The position numbers and the translations under genes were made by a program. From assembly GCA_034096865.1 (NCBI GenBank), contig JAWQFJ010001301.1:42501-106500 (forward strand): 64,000 nt of DNA, written 5' to 3'. Below the pieces are notes generated by a model. That model made no database searches. It had not been told where the DNA came from and saw only the letters and a program-made list of their open reading frames with translations. This document shows, piece after piece, positions 13,283 through 25,834 of the stretch. The number at the start of each line of letters is the position of its first letter. Position 1 is the first letter of the stretch. This DNA is from Theodoxus fluviatilis. Taxonomy: Eukaryota; Mollusca; Gastropoda; Cycloneritida; Neritidae.

Positions 13283-14052
13283 GCCCACTGCATTGTCTTT
13301 GTCATCATGTGGTGTGTCTGGGGCTGATACAGCTTGGCGGACCCCATCCCTCTCCAAGCCCGACCACAGCCGAGGTCCTCCCACCTGGAGGGTTGCCCTC
13401 GTCGTGATCACTTGGGCGTTGGATCCATTGTGGGACCTGTCCGCCCTGGCCGGTGACCTGCATCGCGGAGGTCTTTCGCCCAGTGGTGCAGTGTTAGCAC
13501 CAAGCATTTTCTTTCAGGGTTTGCTCCCTTAGACTTTGCCTTTCCCAAGGCTACCCGCAAGGCAACGGGAGGCTCGTGGAGGGCGGGGTAGTCTATCTCC
13601 CCGTACAGATGTGAAGCATCTGCCCACTGCCCCATGCTGGTAGGGGGCAGCTTTGTTTGACAACACAGCTAATACGTACCTGATGTAACGGTCGGCCCGC
13701 GTAATTGCTGTGTACGTGCCCGAAGGAAAGGGCTGTCATCCCTCCACATCGTTTGGGACCGACGTTTGCCATGTGCCGCGTGGGTGTGTAGGAAGGAGAG
13801 GAGAGCGTTGGAGGGAGAGATGGCCGTGATGTTATTGGCGGCCAGACATGTCACATAGTGCGTGCCTTCACTGCACAAGGACAAGGAAGTGCGCGAAATG
13901 TATCAAGTACGTCGATATGAGAACTTGACCTGTCTCCTCCTGTGTGCCAGGCAGACATAGCAGCTGCTTCAAGGATTTCCTGTTTATTGATCTACTTCCT
14001 CCCCCCCCCCTTTTTTTAAGCCTGTGGCAAAGTTCTCTAACCAGGAAGTGGT

Positions 14053-14154
<102 letters not shown>

Positions 14155-14320
14155 GTCATGGTTTCAGTACGAGCAGCTGTGAAAATATTCTCGTCAACCT
14201 GTCACAACACGACGGAACACCTTGCCTTGCATCTTGAAGTTTCTGCCTTTGGAGGTCGTTCGTCGCTGGTAGTGAAATAAACCAAATTGATGATTATTAA
14301 GCTCACGCACCAATTCATGC

Positions 14321-14388
14321 GCGCACACACACGCACACACACACACGCGCGCGCGCGCACAGACACACACACACACACACACACACAC
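14321..14388. repeat. (CA)n with embedded (CG)n
   Basis: CA units flank a CGCGCGCGCG core, an alternating purine-pyrimidine tract able to adopt Z-DNA. Confidence 0.85.
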
Positions 14389-14584
14389 CAGAAAGACCTA
14401 TGCTGACGCAGGTAGCTGTGCTGTGGTGTACTAAAAGTTGTTCCCCATGAACGATTGAATGACCCCAGGGTTGCTTACCGTGATTGAGTGATTGCTTGAC
14501 CGAGACGTGGAAAAGCGGTGACAGGTTCACGCCCAGCTGTCAAGAAAAAACAATTCGGCAAAGTTTTCCGTGTCTTCTGTCAGT

Positions 14585-14586
<2 letters not shown>

Positions 14587-14632
<46 letters not shown>
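14587..14632. repeat. (TA)n microsatellite
   Basis: About 23 TA units. A loose GGCA/GGCT tetramer array follows at 14764-14870. Confidence 0.9.
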
Positions 14633-14633
<1 letters not shown>

Positions 14634-14639
14634 GTACAC

Positions 14640-17600
14640 AAATTTCCCTCGGTTCAAGCCGATGTGACAAATTCATGTTTTGGTCAAGTCGCAGGAAGAC
14701 AGTAAGACGGGCAGGATCCGAGACAGCAAGGTCATCGGATATAGACGTATGCAGCTAAACTGACAGGCAGGCAATCATGCAAACACTGTGGCATATATAG
14801 AGGCAGGCAGGCTGGCAAGTAGACAGCCAGGCAGGCAAGGAGGCAGGCAGGCTGGCAGACAGGCAAGCAGAAAACCTGGAGGCACCTGGCTCTCTAGTCT
14901 TGCTGATGTGCAGACCTGATTGAGACTCCTTCTTGACGGGCAAAAACAAACATTCCCGCGCGGAAAAGGGGGAAAGGGGGTGGTAGGATTGGGCTGAAAT
15001 GAGAGAAATAGAGAAAATTGAAAGAGGAAAGGAGAAAACGAGAGGAGGCCATGGGCCCCTTCCCACACCACCACCCCACGCCGTTGCCTATCAAAGAAAG
15101 AGGAGTAGCCTTATCACCTTCTCGCGCTTTCAGTCTCCGAATTTGGAGCTGCTCTTTCAGATCGACTGTCTGCTGTGGTGGGAAGGCGGTTGAAACCCGA
15201 CCTGAAAGTTTGCTGATGGTTTGGGAGGTGCACGCGAGATAGCAGCCCTTGAAGTAGTTAAGAGAAAGAAAAAGCTCCGATGAGGAGCAAAGAAGTGACG
15301 TAAGGAATGGTGTGAGAGATTCATTTTCTTGAGAGCTTGGGAAAGCACGTTGCATCATCTCGGTAACTAGATTTGCCTTTATCTTCACAGCCAGCACCCG
15401 GTCTTGCGTTTTTCTTGTGCCTGAAGTACAGACGGCAAATTCTGTAACGCCGTCTTCCATCTGGACTTTGGGCAACGCACTGGCAAGATTCGGATGTGAC
15501 GCAAATTCGAAAATACTTTAAAACAAAGTGTATTTCCTGTGTTATTAATTACAGTTTTAGAGAATTTTAATGACAGCAAACTCACTTCTCAATTTTAAAG
15601 GAAGGTCAATTGATATTTTGTGGGGAGTATTATTGAAAATTATTTTCGCGGGCTTTTAATGCAATGACGTCCAAGCAATGACCATAGTCGCAAAAATGGA
15701 AACCAGCTGAAAACTTACGGGACGTCAATTCAGCGTTCGGGGCAAGATGCATTAATATTGCTGCTTGAAATACGAGCGCGAAGAGTAATACGCGAGACAG
15801 AGTCTCTTGCCGCATTTGGCATTGTACTAGTGATCCTTGTGACTCCGCTTTGGCTCTTCCTTGAGCCTGCTTGCACTGCAGTTGCCACATGAGACCCTGG
15901 GTTAGTTCTGCACGCGCATGTGGCTGGTGCCATTAGCTGCAAGGATAGGGGAAAGGGTTTGGGAGAAAGGGGGGAGAAGGGGTGTAATTAAGAAATGGGT
16001 AAGGGAAGGGGGGAGGGTTGTTTGAGAAAAGGGGTTTGCAAGAAGGGTATGCCGGGATACCATGCTGTGAGCGCCATGATGGGAAGATAACGAGGCAGGT
16101 AATGACATGGTGAGGCACGCAGGCTGCAGACGATGAGGCAGTGGGGAGATGGTGTGAGGTTTGAGGGTTCTCCTCCTGGCTGCTAGAGCGGAGGCGATTA
16201 GTTTCAGATAAGGATGCGAAGGATGGAGGTGTGCTCTGTCTCTTCTCTTGCACTCATTGTATTCGGGTCTAGGCACTCTGGGTATCCCTATCTTCCTCCA
16301 CATGGTTTTCCTGCAGCGTTTGGCGCCATCTGCCGCTTTCGTCATTCGTTTATCAGATCACGGGGAATTCCCAGTTTGAAACAGAGTTCTAGATGAGTTT
16401 CCCCGACGTCTGAGGTTAAACTGTCTTTTGATGTAATCAGATTTCTCAGACCTGAACAGTCAAGATTACGAGCCCCTTGGAATCGGATACGGCTTGTTTC
16501 GCCGGCCTGACGTCGAGACTGAAGTTGTTCAAGAGTAATGACTCGAGAACATTTTCCCTCCAGGTTTACTGGAGGTCCTACAGACTTTATCTGTCTGTGT
16601 GTCTGTCTGTCTGTCTGTCCCGTCTCCACGGCCTATATCTCAAAAACTACTGGACGGATTTCCTTGAGATTTTGCACACTGACTGGAAGTGAGGTCCCAT
16701 TCAATATTATCAAATTTTCAGAATCGAGGTTTTTAAAGAAAGTGACTTTTTTACATTTTGGTGTTTCAATGAAAACAATTCAACAGACTCCATTTTGCAA
16801 AATCTGTGACGTCATCATTTGACGTCGTATAACGTGACGTCATTTGCGAGGAGATTTTTGAAGGAGGATGGATCCTATATAGAATCTATGCCNNNACACC
16901 ACAGTGTTCAGAGTTATGCGAGGAAAAGCTTTCTAACCTATTGACACCAGTCGCTTTTTCTAATGGGAGATCCAAAATGCCATCGCAGCTATCATTATTA
17001 TAATTATAATATAGGCCTGTATGCTAGCTGCTCGATCATCTGCTGCTCAGAGCGCAGATCATAAATATGCGTCCGGTGTTTATTTCTTTATTAAGACCAG
17101 CTTGTTAGAGACGTGCTTTTCCATGGAGAAAATTGTGTTTAGATCTTTTAGGAGAGATATAGTTTACTGACACCTTGAACCTTTTCCCAGCTTTAAGTGT
17201 GGGAATTTTCATGTTATATTTTTAGTGTTTACACTCCCTTCTCCACGCACTCGGCTAATTAGTGTTCATGTTTACAAACTACGGAACAAACGGTTTCTCA
17301 CAGACATATCGCTTTCAAGAAATACTATAAAAACCCTTGCACGCACTTGCATTCTGCTATTCATACACTCAACTTTATTCCTCACGCACGTGGCATAGAT
17401 ACAACACTCACTATACATACGTGTATCTTGCACAAGCGCTCCGGGAGAGACACGCGAAAACTGGGAGGTCACTCTGTCGGAAATCTCGCTAAAATCAGCT
17501 TTCTATTGTCTTTATAGTAAAACAAAGAGCCGGATTTTATTCAATTAAAATTCTTAACTTTTAAACAAATTGACCCACAGTGTTCATACTTATACCATTG

Positions 17601-17889
17601 GAATGATCTTTTTATGCTCTTTTCAATGAACTACATTTCATTCGTGTCATTTACCTTTCGTTTTTTCTCGCACATACCTATATAATACACCTCCTCCTCT
17701 GTGTGACTGTGTGAGTGTTAATTCAGCGTCTATGACAAGCCAATGCAAAACAAAACATGTCACAATAGGAGCTTCCTGAACCTATCCATCATGTTTAAAA
17801 TATATGGTCGATTGTTTCCTGGGCCGATAGCTTGCAAGGGGGTTTAGGGAAAAGAACGTTATAAATGCTTTACAAACACTCCGTCATAT
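14640..17889. other. No gene recognised
   Basis: Mixed unique sequence, a GGCA-type tetramer array, the (CTGT)n-headed repeat and the N gap. No conserved frame. Confidence 0.6.
16575..16860 (+). repeat. Possible interspersed repeat with (CTGT)n head
   Basis: A CTGT tetramer run is followed by a TATATCTCAAAAACTACTGG-type sequence of a kind that recurs in invertebrate interspersed repeats. Full-length CRE palindromes TGACGTCA occur at 16807-16814 and 16835-16842 with TGACGTC between them. The 3-base N gap (16893-16895) lies just after. Confidence 0.35.
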
Positions 17890-18090
17890 CAGTTCTCAAA
17901 TGGCTAAGCTGGTAGAGCGCTGCACTCTTGGTCATGCATGACCAGGTTCGATTCTGCACTGAAACTTTCTTTTCTCTCTTTTTTCGAGAGGTTGTGGGTT
18001 CGAACCCGACCTGGTTTTTTGTGTTTGTGTGTGTGTGTGTTTTTTCCTCCTCTTTTCTCGAGAGGTTGCGGGTTCGAACCCGTTCTTTTA
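17890..18090 (+). repeat. tRNA-related SINE-like sequence
   Basis: An A-box match (TGGCTAAGCTGG, 17901-17912) and a B-box match (GGTTCGATTCT, 17945-17955) are correctly spaced for a tRNA promoter. The T and D stems do not pair well, so it is not a functional tRNA. Two further T-arm-like units (GGGTTCGAACCC, each preceded by CGAGAGGTTG) follow at 17985-18015 and 18059-18085. Confidence 0.5.
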
Positions 18091-19128
18091 TCTCTTTTTT
18101 AAAATAAATATACGAAAACCTGGAGGTTCAGCGCCAGCGGTTTTTATTATATTTAGGCAAAGAAATGTCGGTGATGTTTGGGTTTTGAGGTGTTAACACT
18201 GGGAATCTCATCTGTGTTATGTGTATGTGGCTGCATTCACGGCAACAGTTATTAAAAAGTAAGGATACGTTGAGATGTGTTCATGAAGAAACATGGATGA
18301 TTTGGCGTTCACACTGGGAAGTTTGCTCGTTAGTCAGTTTGTATGTCTGCATGTATACATAGTGACTTCCAAATGAATAGGGCATCACAGCTCAGACCGA
18401 ATCATAAGAATACCCTCACAAATCAACGTCAGTTCATGCGTGCATTGTATGGGGGCTTGAATGCGTTATTTCTGTTGTGGATCTACATGGTACATTGGCT
18501 CTTTACAAACCAAGCAAACATATTATTCATATTCAAGAAACCCCTCCAACCTCCTGTAGACGTATGAAAATCAGGTTGGTCCTTAGTGAACTGTCAAGAA
18601 GGACAACTGGCCCGAGGCTTGGGATGAGTGAACTCCGATGACGCAGACAAGGCAATAGCCGTAGGCGTTGTCATAGAGACGAAGCATGCCTCAGACCTTG
18701 GATGGCTGCTGCAGAGCAAAGATCCACCTCCTCATGGTCATCCCCTGTGCTCTTTGGAAGACTGGGATGTTTCTCGATGGAACTGCAGCTCCTGATGAAA
18801 AGAAACCGCGGCTGTCTGTGAGAAGTCTTTGCAGTGAGAGGAATGGATCGGACGTCTGGCGAACAGGTGTTGGCCGCCCTTATGCAATGCATGGAGAGGT
18901 CGCTCCACTCAGGTACAGTGGACTTGGGTGACGTCCCAGCCTTTGGGTGTGCCTGGACTAGTACGGAGTGTCTTGGAGTTGGTCTCCTCCTAGGTGAAGT
19001 ATTCTTCTCCTGTTCTTCTCTGGGGGAGTTGATATACACTGACTTATTGATGAGGAACGTTGTGTTGCTGGTTGAGGTAGCCCGCTCGCGCACTGTCTGT
19101 GCCTCTCTCTCTCTTCCTCTCGTCTCTT

Positions 19129-19271
<143 letters not shown>

Positions 19272-21364
19272 GCTGGAACTCCCAGATCCGATCGATTCTC
19301 ATTTTCATGTCTGCCTTGCATTCTGTGATTGGATGCTTTCGTCTGATTCCCTCTAATGGATTTCTGTGCTTGAAGTAATGGAATTGCGTGATTCGCATGA
19401 TAGCTGCACTGAGAAGAGTCGGGGCATTGCATTCGATGTTTGCATGTTGACCTCTGCCTGCCTGTCTAGCTGTTGTGATAGGTTGGAGGAAAGGCTTGAT
19501 GAGACAAGGGCCCATGCATGAGACAAAATCGCTGCTGCTTTTCACAACTTAATTGTTACCCATGGGTATAGGAGCTGCGGGCTGGTCCCAGGCCTGATGG
19601 TAATGGCCTAGATCAAACCCAAGACTGTGGTGGCAGTGGTGTCTCCCCCAGATGGGATGGGGTCTCCCTTGACCTGCCAACAGTCCCCCCTTATCAAAGA
19701 AATGCGCGGACCTCGGGGGAGCCAGGCTTGGAATCCTCGGTCGCGATCTCAGCCTGTCTCTGGGTTGTGTTTTCCTAATGGTAGAAAAAGGCTCATTGCT
19801 GCTTTATACTTAACCGAAATTATTCATACCAAGTGTTGCCTCAACAGGCACAACAAAGTCAACCGAATGAATATTGCGCCATTGCAATCAGATGTCTAAA
19901 TTTAGAGAAAGCATCAAATAATTTGTCTCTTATATCTAACAATTTAGGCATGGCGCGCAAGAACCGACAGGATGGAACTGTCCAAGATCACATCAAGTCC
20001 AGTAAACAAACGATAGGAAAGGCCGCTCTGCAACCCTCCCGGACTGATATGCTACATAGTAGGCTGGTCTTACAACCTATATAACATGGGCATCTGAGAC
20101 GCAGGATACATGATAGAGGAACCAATGGGAGGGGGGGGGGGGGGGAGTAGTCCATGTAAAGGCTTCGGGGTTCACTTCACCCGGTCACACTATGATACTC
20201 AACTTCTGTCTCACTTTTTGACCCCCATTCTCATCTTATAAATATTCAACCTGTACCATACTAGCCTGAGAAATTATTTTTCCAACTCTGCTGTGACACT
20301 GGTATGTAAAAATTCCTGATTCAACGTGAACTTTTGTGATTACCAAAGTTTTGTGCGAGGCTGTGATGCCATGAGTCACAACATACACGTCTGCTGCATG
20401 CACCTGCCCTGGATTCCAGACAAGATGGGAATTCCAGGACAAGACGCGTATTAATGCGTTCTCTCCCAGTGAAAGTGGAGTCCGGACAGAATCCCTCCCT
20501 GGCCCCCGCGGGCAGACTGGAGATAGCGATGGCGACACACGGGTACGGCGCGTGGAAGGGATGCATGGCTCTACTTCCAGGAGAGGAATGGGGTTTGTGG
20601 GGTCAGGGAAGAAAACAGCGTGGAATCGGATCCATCTCTCAGGGGTTCCATGACTTCTTCAAAGACTTCCTCTCTTTCTCCCATCCCCCTACCCTTCTAT
20701 CCCCTTCTACCCTTCTTAGCACCCCCCCCCCCCCCGCCCCTCTCTTCCCCTTCCCATGCAGCTCCAAACAACTGGGTTTCCTGGTTAAAAACCGGGTTTT
20801 GATGGCAAAGGATGGACTGACGACGTGATGAAAGCGAGGAGGGAGAGGGGTCGGTCGTTAGAACTAGTTTTCTCCCATACCGAATTGGGTTTCTGGGCGA
20901 TGCTGGGGGCAGGCGTTGCAGTGTTGTGCGTTCTGTCAAGCCTGTCCGGTGTGGGTAACTGGTCGATGCCGTTGAGCAGACGTGACGTGTGTTGCTTGCG
21001 TTGTGGCAAGGTCTCTCGTGCGCTGCGAGTAAAGGGAGGAAACTCCTTCAGGCCTATTCTGGAACTGGTTGACGCTTGTTTCACTTCTCGTACAACTTGT
21101 AGTTGCAAAACGACCAGGTCTATTGTATTTTAAGTGTTTTTATTTGATTTTTTTACATTGGAATAAAGAAACAAAAAACATTAGCGCTTTGTTTTGTTGG
21201 CCTGAATGAGATGGTTATGGTTGATGATGATAATTTGAAGATTACACTGTGGTTACTCATTAGTGAGTTGTTGTCTAATGACTTTAGGAAGACGGACTCG
21301 AAATGGATTGAATTGTTGTATTGTTCTTGTTTTGTGGCGGGGCATCTGTCCACCCATCCTTCCG

Positions 21365-21366
<2 letters not shown>

Positions 21367-21411
<45 letters not shown>

Positions 21412-21527
21412 TCTCTCTCTCTCTCTCTCCCACCCTCTTCCCCACCCTCTTCCCCACCCTCTCTCTCCAATCCACCCACCCTCTTACTCTCATTCTCTCT
21501 TCCCTTCCTCCCCCTTTCCCCAGCTCC

Positions 21528-21560
<33 letters not shown>

Positions 21561-21563
21561 ACT

Positions 21564-21613
<50 letters not shown>
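21367..21613. repeat. Compound (CT)n / CCCTCTTCCCCA array
   Basis: CT runs with a short tandem CCCACCCTCTTCC block in the middle and further CT runs to 21613. Confidence 0.9.
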
Positions 21614-21617
<4 letters not shown>

Positions 21618-21712
21618 TACATTTGAATATTTTGCCTCAAGGGCTGAATGTAAGAAAGGCACTTCTGCCTAATTTGCTACCCTTGTAATATAAAGTTTGT
21701 TCGTTCGTTAGT
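21614..21712 (+). mobile_element. Possible LINE 3' tail
   Basis: A short non-repetitive segment between two (CT)n arrays ends in AATATAAAGTTTGTTCGTTCG, resembling the AATAAAGTTT plus tetramer-repeat tail of non-LTR elements. No coding remnant is visible. Confidence 0.35.
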
Positions 21713-21742
21713 TCTCTCTCTCACTCTCTCTCTCACTCTCTC

Positions 21743-21818
<76 letters not shown>

Positions 21819-22071
21819 AGAGTACACCAGCCCGAATCTTGTCCCTATTCCTTGTCACGGAGTTGGGTGAACGAGCCCACAACGGTATCAGCGAGTAAAT
21901 AGCACCACCCTAATTAGTAATCAACATGAACCACACCTCCCTGGTACGAGTACAGCTGGTGTAGCTCTCTCTCTCCCTTCCACCCCCCCCCCCCCCCCCC
22001 CCCTCCGATATTCTCCTCAGCATTACAGCTCACCTATTACACCTCATGTTGTACGGTTAGCTAGGAGAAAC

Positions 22072-22165
<94 letters not shown>
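21713..22165. repeat. (CT)n, poly-C and (AG)n arrays
   Basis: (CT)n at about 21713-21815, about 170 bases of unique sequence, a poly-C run at about 21983-22003, then about 46 AG units at 22074-22165. The opposed CT and GA arrays could pair as an imperfect hairpin in RNA. Confidence 0.85.
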
Positions 22166-22168
<3 letters not shown>

Positions 22169-22571
22169 ATTGATTGATTAAACTTTATTTTTCAAGAGAA
22201 ATACATGAATTAGGTATAACTGCTTATATTACATCCAGCAATTGATAAAACAAGAAAACAAACAAACAAATCCAATCCCATCCCCCACCCCTATCCACCC
22301 ACCCACCCTCTATCCCACACAAAATTCACACAATAAAACAGGCTACAATCAATTCATGGTAACGAAATACCACGTTGAAAATAGCCACAAAGGGAATTTA
22401 GAATAAGACGAAAGTATCTAGGATAACTGCATAAGAAAAGTGTGTAGTTTCAATTTAAATTTATCTAAAGATTTCGCAACTTTAAGAGAATTGGATAGTG
22501 TGTTCCACATAGTAGCCTCTGAATAAGATAGGATATGTTTAAACAAATCAATCCTAGGTTGTGGTATTATT
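22166..22571 (-). mobile_element. 5'-truncated LINE 3' end
   Basis: On the minus strand about 51 codons (22571-22418) read IPQPRIDLFKHILSYSEATM then WNTLSNSLK and LDKFKLKLHTFLMQLS, ending in TAG. This matches the WNSLP...FKxxLK terminus of non-LTR reverse-transcriptase proteins. A 3' region of about 250 bases follows, ending in an AATAAAGTTT-type sequence and a short (AATC)n tail next to a (GA)n array. The 5' side stops exactly where the 22572 element begins. Confidence 0.7.
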
Positions 22572-23418
22572 GACTCACATGCGAAGCAAAAGTGAGTCTA
22601 TGTACTGAGCCGTGTCGTCCGTCCGTCCGGGCGTCCGGGCGTCCGTCCGTCCGGGCGTCCGTAAAAAACTTAAACGTTGGATTTTTCTCGGAGACTATTA
22701 AGTCTATCAACACCAAATGTGGCATGATGGTGTATGATGACAAGGCCTCAAAAAACATACATAGTGACTTGACCTTGCTTCAAGGTCAAGGTCACAGGAG
22801 CCATAAATGTGGTCTCAAAAACAGTCATTTTTCACATTTTCCCAATTTTCTCCCACGTTATTGAGAATGGCGACCTCAGCTACAAGTGGTATATAGGTCA
22901 AAGCAAGCCCTATCTTTTGATACCAGTTTGGTTGACCTTGCTTCAAGGTCAAGGTCACAGGAGCTCTTCAAAGTTGGATTGTATACATATTTTGAAGTGA
23001 CCTTGACCCTGAACTATGGAAGATAACTGTTTCAAACTTAATAATTATGTGGGGCACATGTTATACTTTCATCATGAGACACATTTGGTCACATATCATC
23101 AAGGTCAAGGTCACTTTGACCCTTATGAAATGTGACCAAAATGGGGTAGTGAACCACTAAAAGTGACTATATCTCATGGTAGAAAGTGCCAATAAGCACC
23201 ATTGTGCTTCCTATGTCTTGAATTAACAGCTTTGTGTTGCATGACCTTGGATGACCTTGACCTTGGGTCAAGGTCACATGTATTTTGGTAGGAAAAATGT
23301 GTAAAGCATTTCTTTGTGTATGATGTCATTGGTAGGTTTAGTTGTTTGACCTTGACCTTGAAGGTCACCTGAAGGTCAAGGTCAAGCATGTGAGTCGTAT
23401 GGGCTTTGCCCTTCTTGT
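22572..23418 (+). mobile_element. TCAAGGTCA-rich interspersed element, copy B
   Basis: Same ends, order of internal motifs and near-identical body as the copies at 6161 and 24997. It lacks one TATAAAGGTCAAGGTCA unit near the 3' end that copies A and C have. Its 5' end abuts the truncated edge of a LINE relic at 22166-22571. Confidence 0.85.
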
Positions 23419-24996
23419 AAAGTTATGTCACGTCATTTGTCACTTCCTGCTGGTTGAATACCTTACTTTTTTATCGTCAGTGATTATCGACTCCGCTGTT
23501 TCTAAACACCTTCTACAACATTTTCTACCCAGTCTATTCGTGGACATGGCTGCAGAAATAATTGTATTTTTTTCCTGAATGGATATCAACCGCTTTGTTA
23601 CCGTTGAATGTCTCATGTAGCTCACCCATCATGAATAGGGGTGCTGACGTCAAACTGCAGAAAAAGAGGATTATCAAAATATATCGCATGAGAAAAACTG
23701 GATTTCTTTTCCATAGCCTGTGTAATCCATTCTGCAGACTCACCCGAGTGTAGCAATGTGAGAACTCCATGCAAAGCGAGCACTGGCCAAGCGCTATCAG
23801 CTGTTTCCCCGCAGTGACGTGGATGTCCGACATGACGGAGACTGCACACACCCTGTCTGAATCCGATTGCCGTGGCCGTGTCGCGGTGCAGGCCAGCAAC
23901 CAGACACCTGCACCGAAGCCCTGGATAGAGGGAATGCGAGTCGTGACATGACGTTCTTCCCTCAGTCAGCCGGCCTGCATGTCCGCCACTGAGCTTTATG
24001 AAGACATCGAGCTCAGTGATGTCTGCCCATTAGCCTGCTTCTCTGCCGTTTTAAGTGTGTGCGAGTTTGTGTATACATGTATATGAGTGTGTGCGTGCGT
24101 GTGTGTGTGTGTGCACACGCGTACCTACCTGCCTGTCTGTCCAGTCTCCTGTCTGTTTGGCTCTCTCCCCTCCTTTTCTCACCCCCTCCCTCCCGCTCAG
24201 CCAGCCGTAGCAGTAAATTCAGTGCAGTGCATTGGACTCATTACTGAGCTGGCCAATGCAGCCAGCCGTGCGATTCCATGCGCAATGCGGTGTGTCCAAG
24301 TCCAATGTGTCAGCGTTCAGACGATGTCCGCCAAAAATATGATGCATTCATCATTGCCGCCTTTGCAAAGTCAATTTTTTTAATAATTGCATGTCATGGC
24401 ATGGTGAGGCTGTTGAATCCCTAGGATTCTCAGGTCGACACGAGTTATTCTTCTGGTTGAAATGTGTTAGAAAGCTAATTGGAATGATGACAGGTTTTAT
24501 TGTCGTGAACAAGGGGGTGAACAGTGTCTTATGATGACGAACTTTGATTTTACTCAGGTATCCCGCTACTTGAACTTTTGTAATCTCATCCCCGACCCCC
24601 AACCCCCGACCCCCAACCCCCGACCCCACCTCTTCACCCCGAACTGTCTTGGGTGTAACGAGAACCTTACACTCATGTGCAGTGAAACTGTAGCCTCCCT
24701 CCCGTTGGACACGCCAGTAATCGGAGTGGCAACATGCCAACAAGGAAGCTTCTTAATTCTGACACACACTTTTCTCCCTAACACAACCCCAGCCCCACCC
24801 CCCTTCCACCCAGTCCTTCCATTTTCTCCTGTTAAGGTTGGTCTGCCAGGTGTGACCCAGCTGACGAGTTGTTGACCCTTGCAGTCATCCATAATTATGC
24901 TGCTTCTATTATTTAAATCATTCGTCCGCAGCCATGTGGTTGTGATGGCTCAAAAATGGGTTAAACAGGGCTTTTTTTCCAGTGGCCATTGTTTTT

Positions 24997-25834
24997 GACT
25001 CACATGCGAAGCAAAAGTGAGTCTATGTACTCAGCCGTGTCGTCCGTCCGTCCGTCCGGGCGTAAAAAACTTAAACGTTGGATTTTTCTCGGAGACTATT
25101 AAGTCTATCAACACCAAATGTCGCATGATGGTGTGTGATCACAAGGCCTCAAAAAACATACATAGTGACTTGACCTTGCTTCAAGGTCAAGGTCACAGGA
25201 GCCATAAATGTGGTCTCAAAAACAGTCATTTTTCACATTTTCCCAATTTTCTCCCACGTTATTGAGAATGGCAACCTTAGCTACAAGTGGTATATAGGTC
25301 AAAGCAAGCCCTATCTTTTGATACCAGTTTGGTTGACCTTGCTTCAAGGTCAAGGTCACAGGAGCTCTTCAAAGTTGGATTGTATACATATTTTGAAGTG
25401 ACCTTGACCCTGAACTATGGAAGATAACTTTCAAACTTAATAATTATGTGGGGCACATGTTATACTTTCATCATGAGACACATGTGTTCACATATCATCA
25501 AGGTCAAGGTCACTTTGACCCTTATGAAATGTGACCAAAATGGGGTAGTGAACCACTAAAAGTGACTATATCTCATGGTAGAAAGTGCCAATAAGCACCA
25601 TTGTGCTTCCTATGTCTTGAATTAACAGCTTTGTGTTGCATGACCTTGGATGACCTTGACCTTGGGTCAAGGTCACATGTATTTTGGTAGGAAAAATGTG
25701 TAAAGCATTTCTTTGTGTATGATGTCATTGGTAGATTTAGTTGTTTGACCTTGACCTTGAAGGTCACCTGAAGGTCAAGGTCATATAAAGGTCAAGGTCA
25801 AGCATGTGAGTCATATGGGCTTTGCCCTTCTTGT
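24997..25834 (+). mobile_element. TCAAGGTCA-rich interspersed element, copy C
   Basis: Same element as at 6161 and 22572, with a shorter CGTCCGTCCG tract at the 5' end. It is most similar to copy B by eye, suggesting recent activity or local duplication. Flanks differ from the other copies, which fixes the boundaries at GACTCAC and CTTCTTGT. Confidence 0.85.

Noticed and set aside
17895..17965. Functional tRNA gene
   Set aside because: A and B boxes are present but the T and D stems do not pair and no clear anticodon loop forms; treated as a SINE-like relic.
22592..23389. Short frames inside the TCAAGGTCA-rich elements (similar ones at 25017-25767)
   Set aside because: They recur only because the element is repeated; differences between copies show no coding constraint and there is no known domain.
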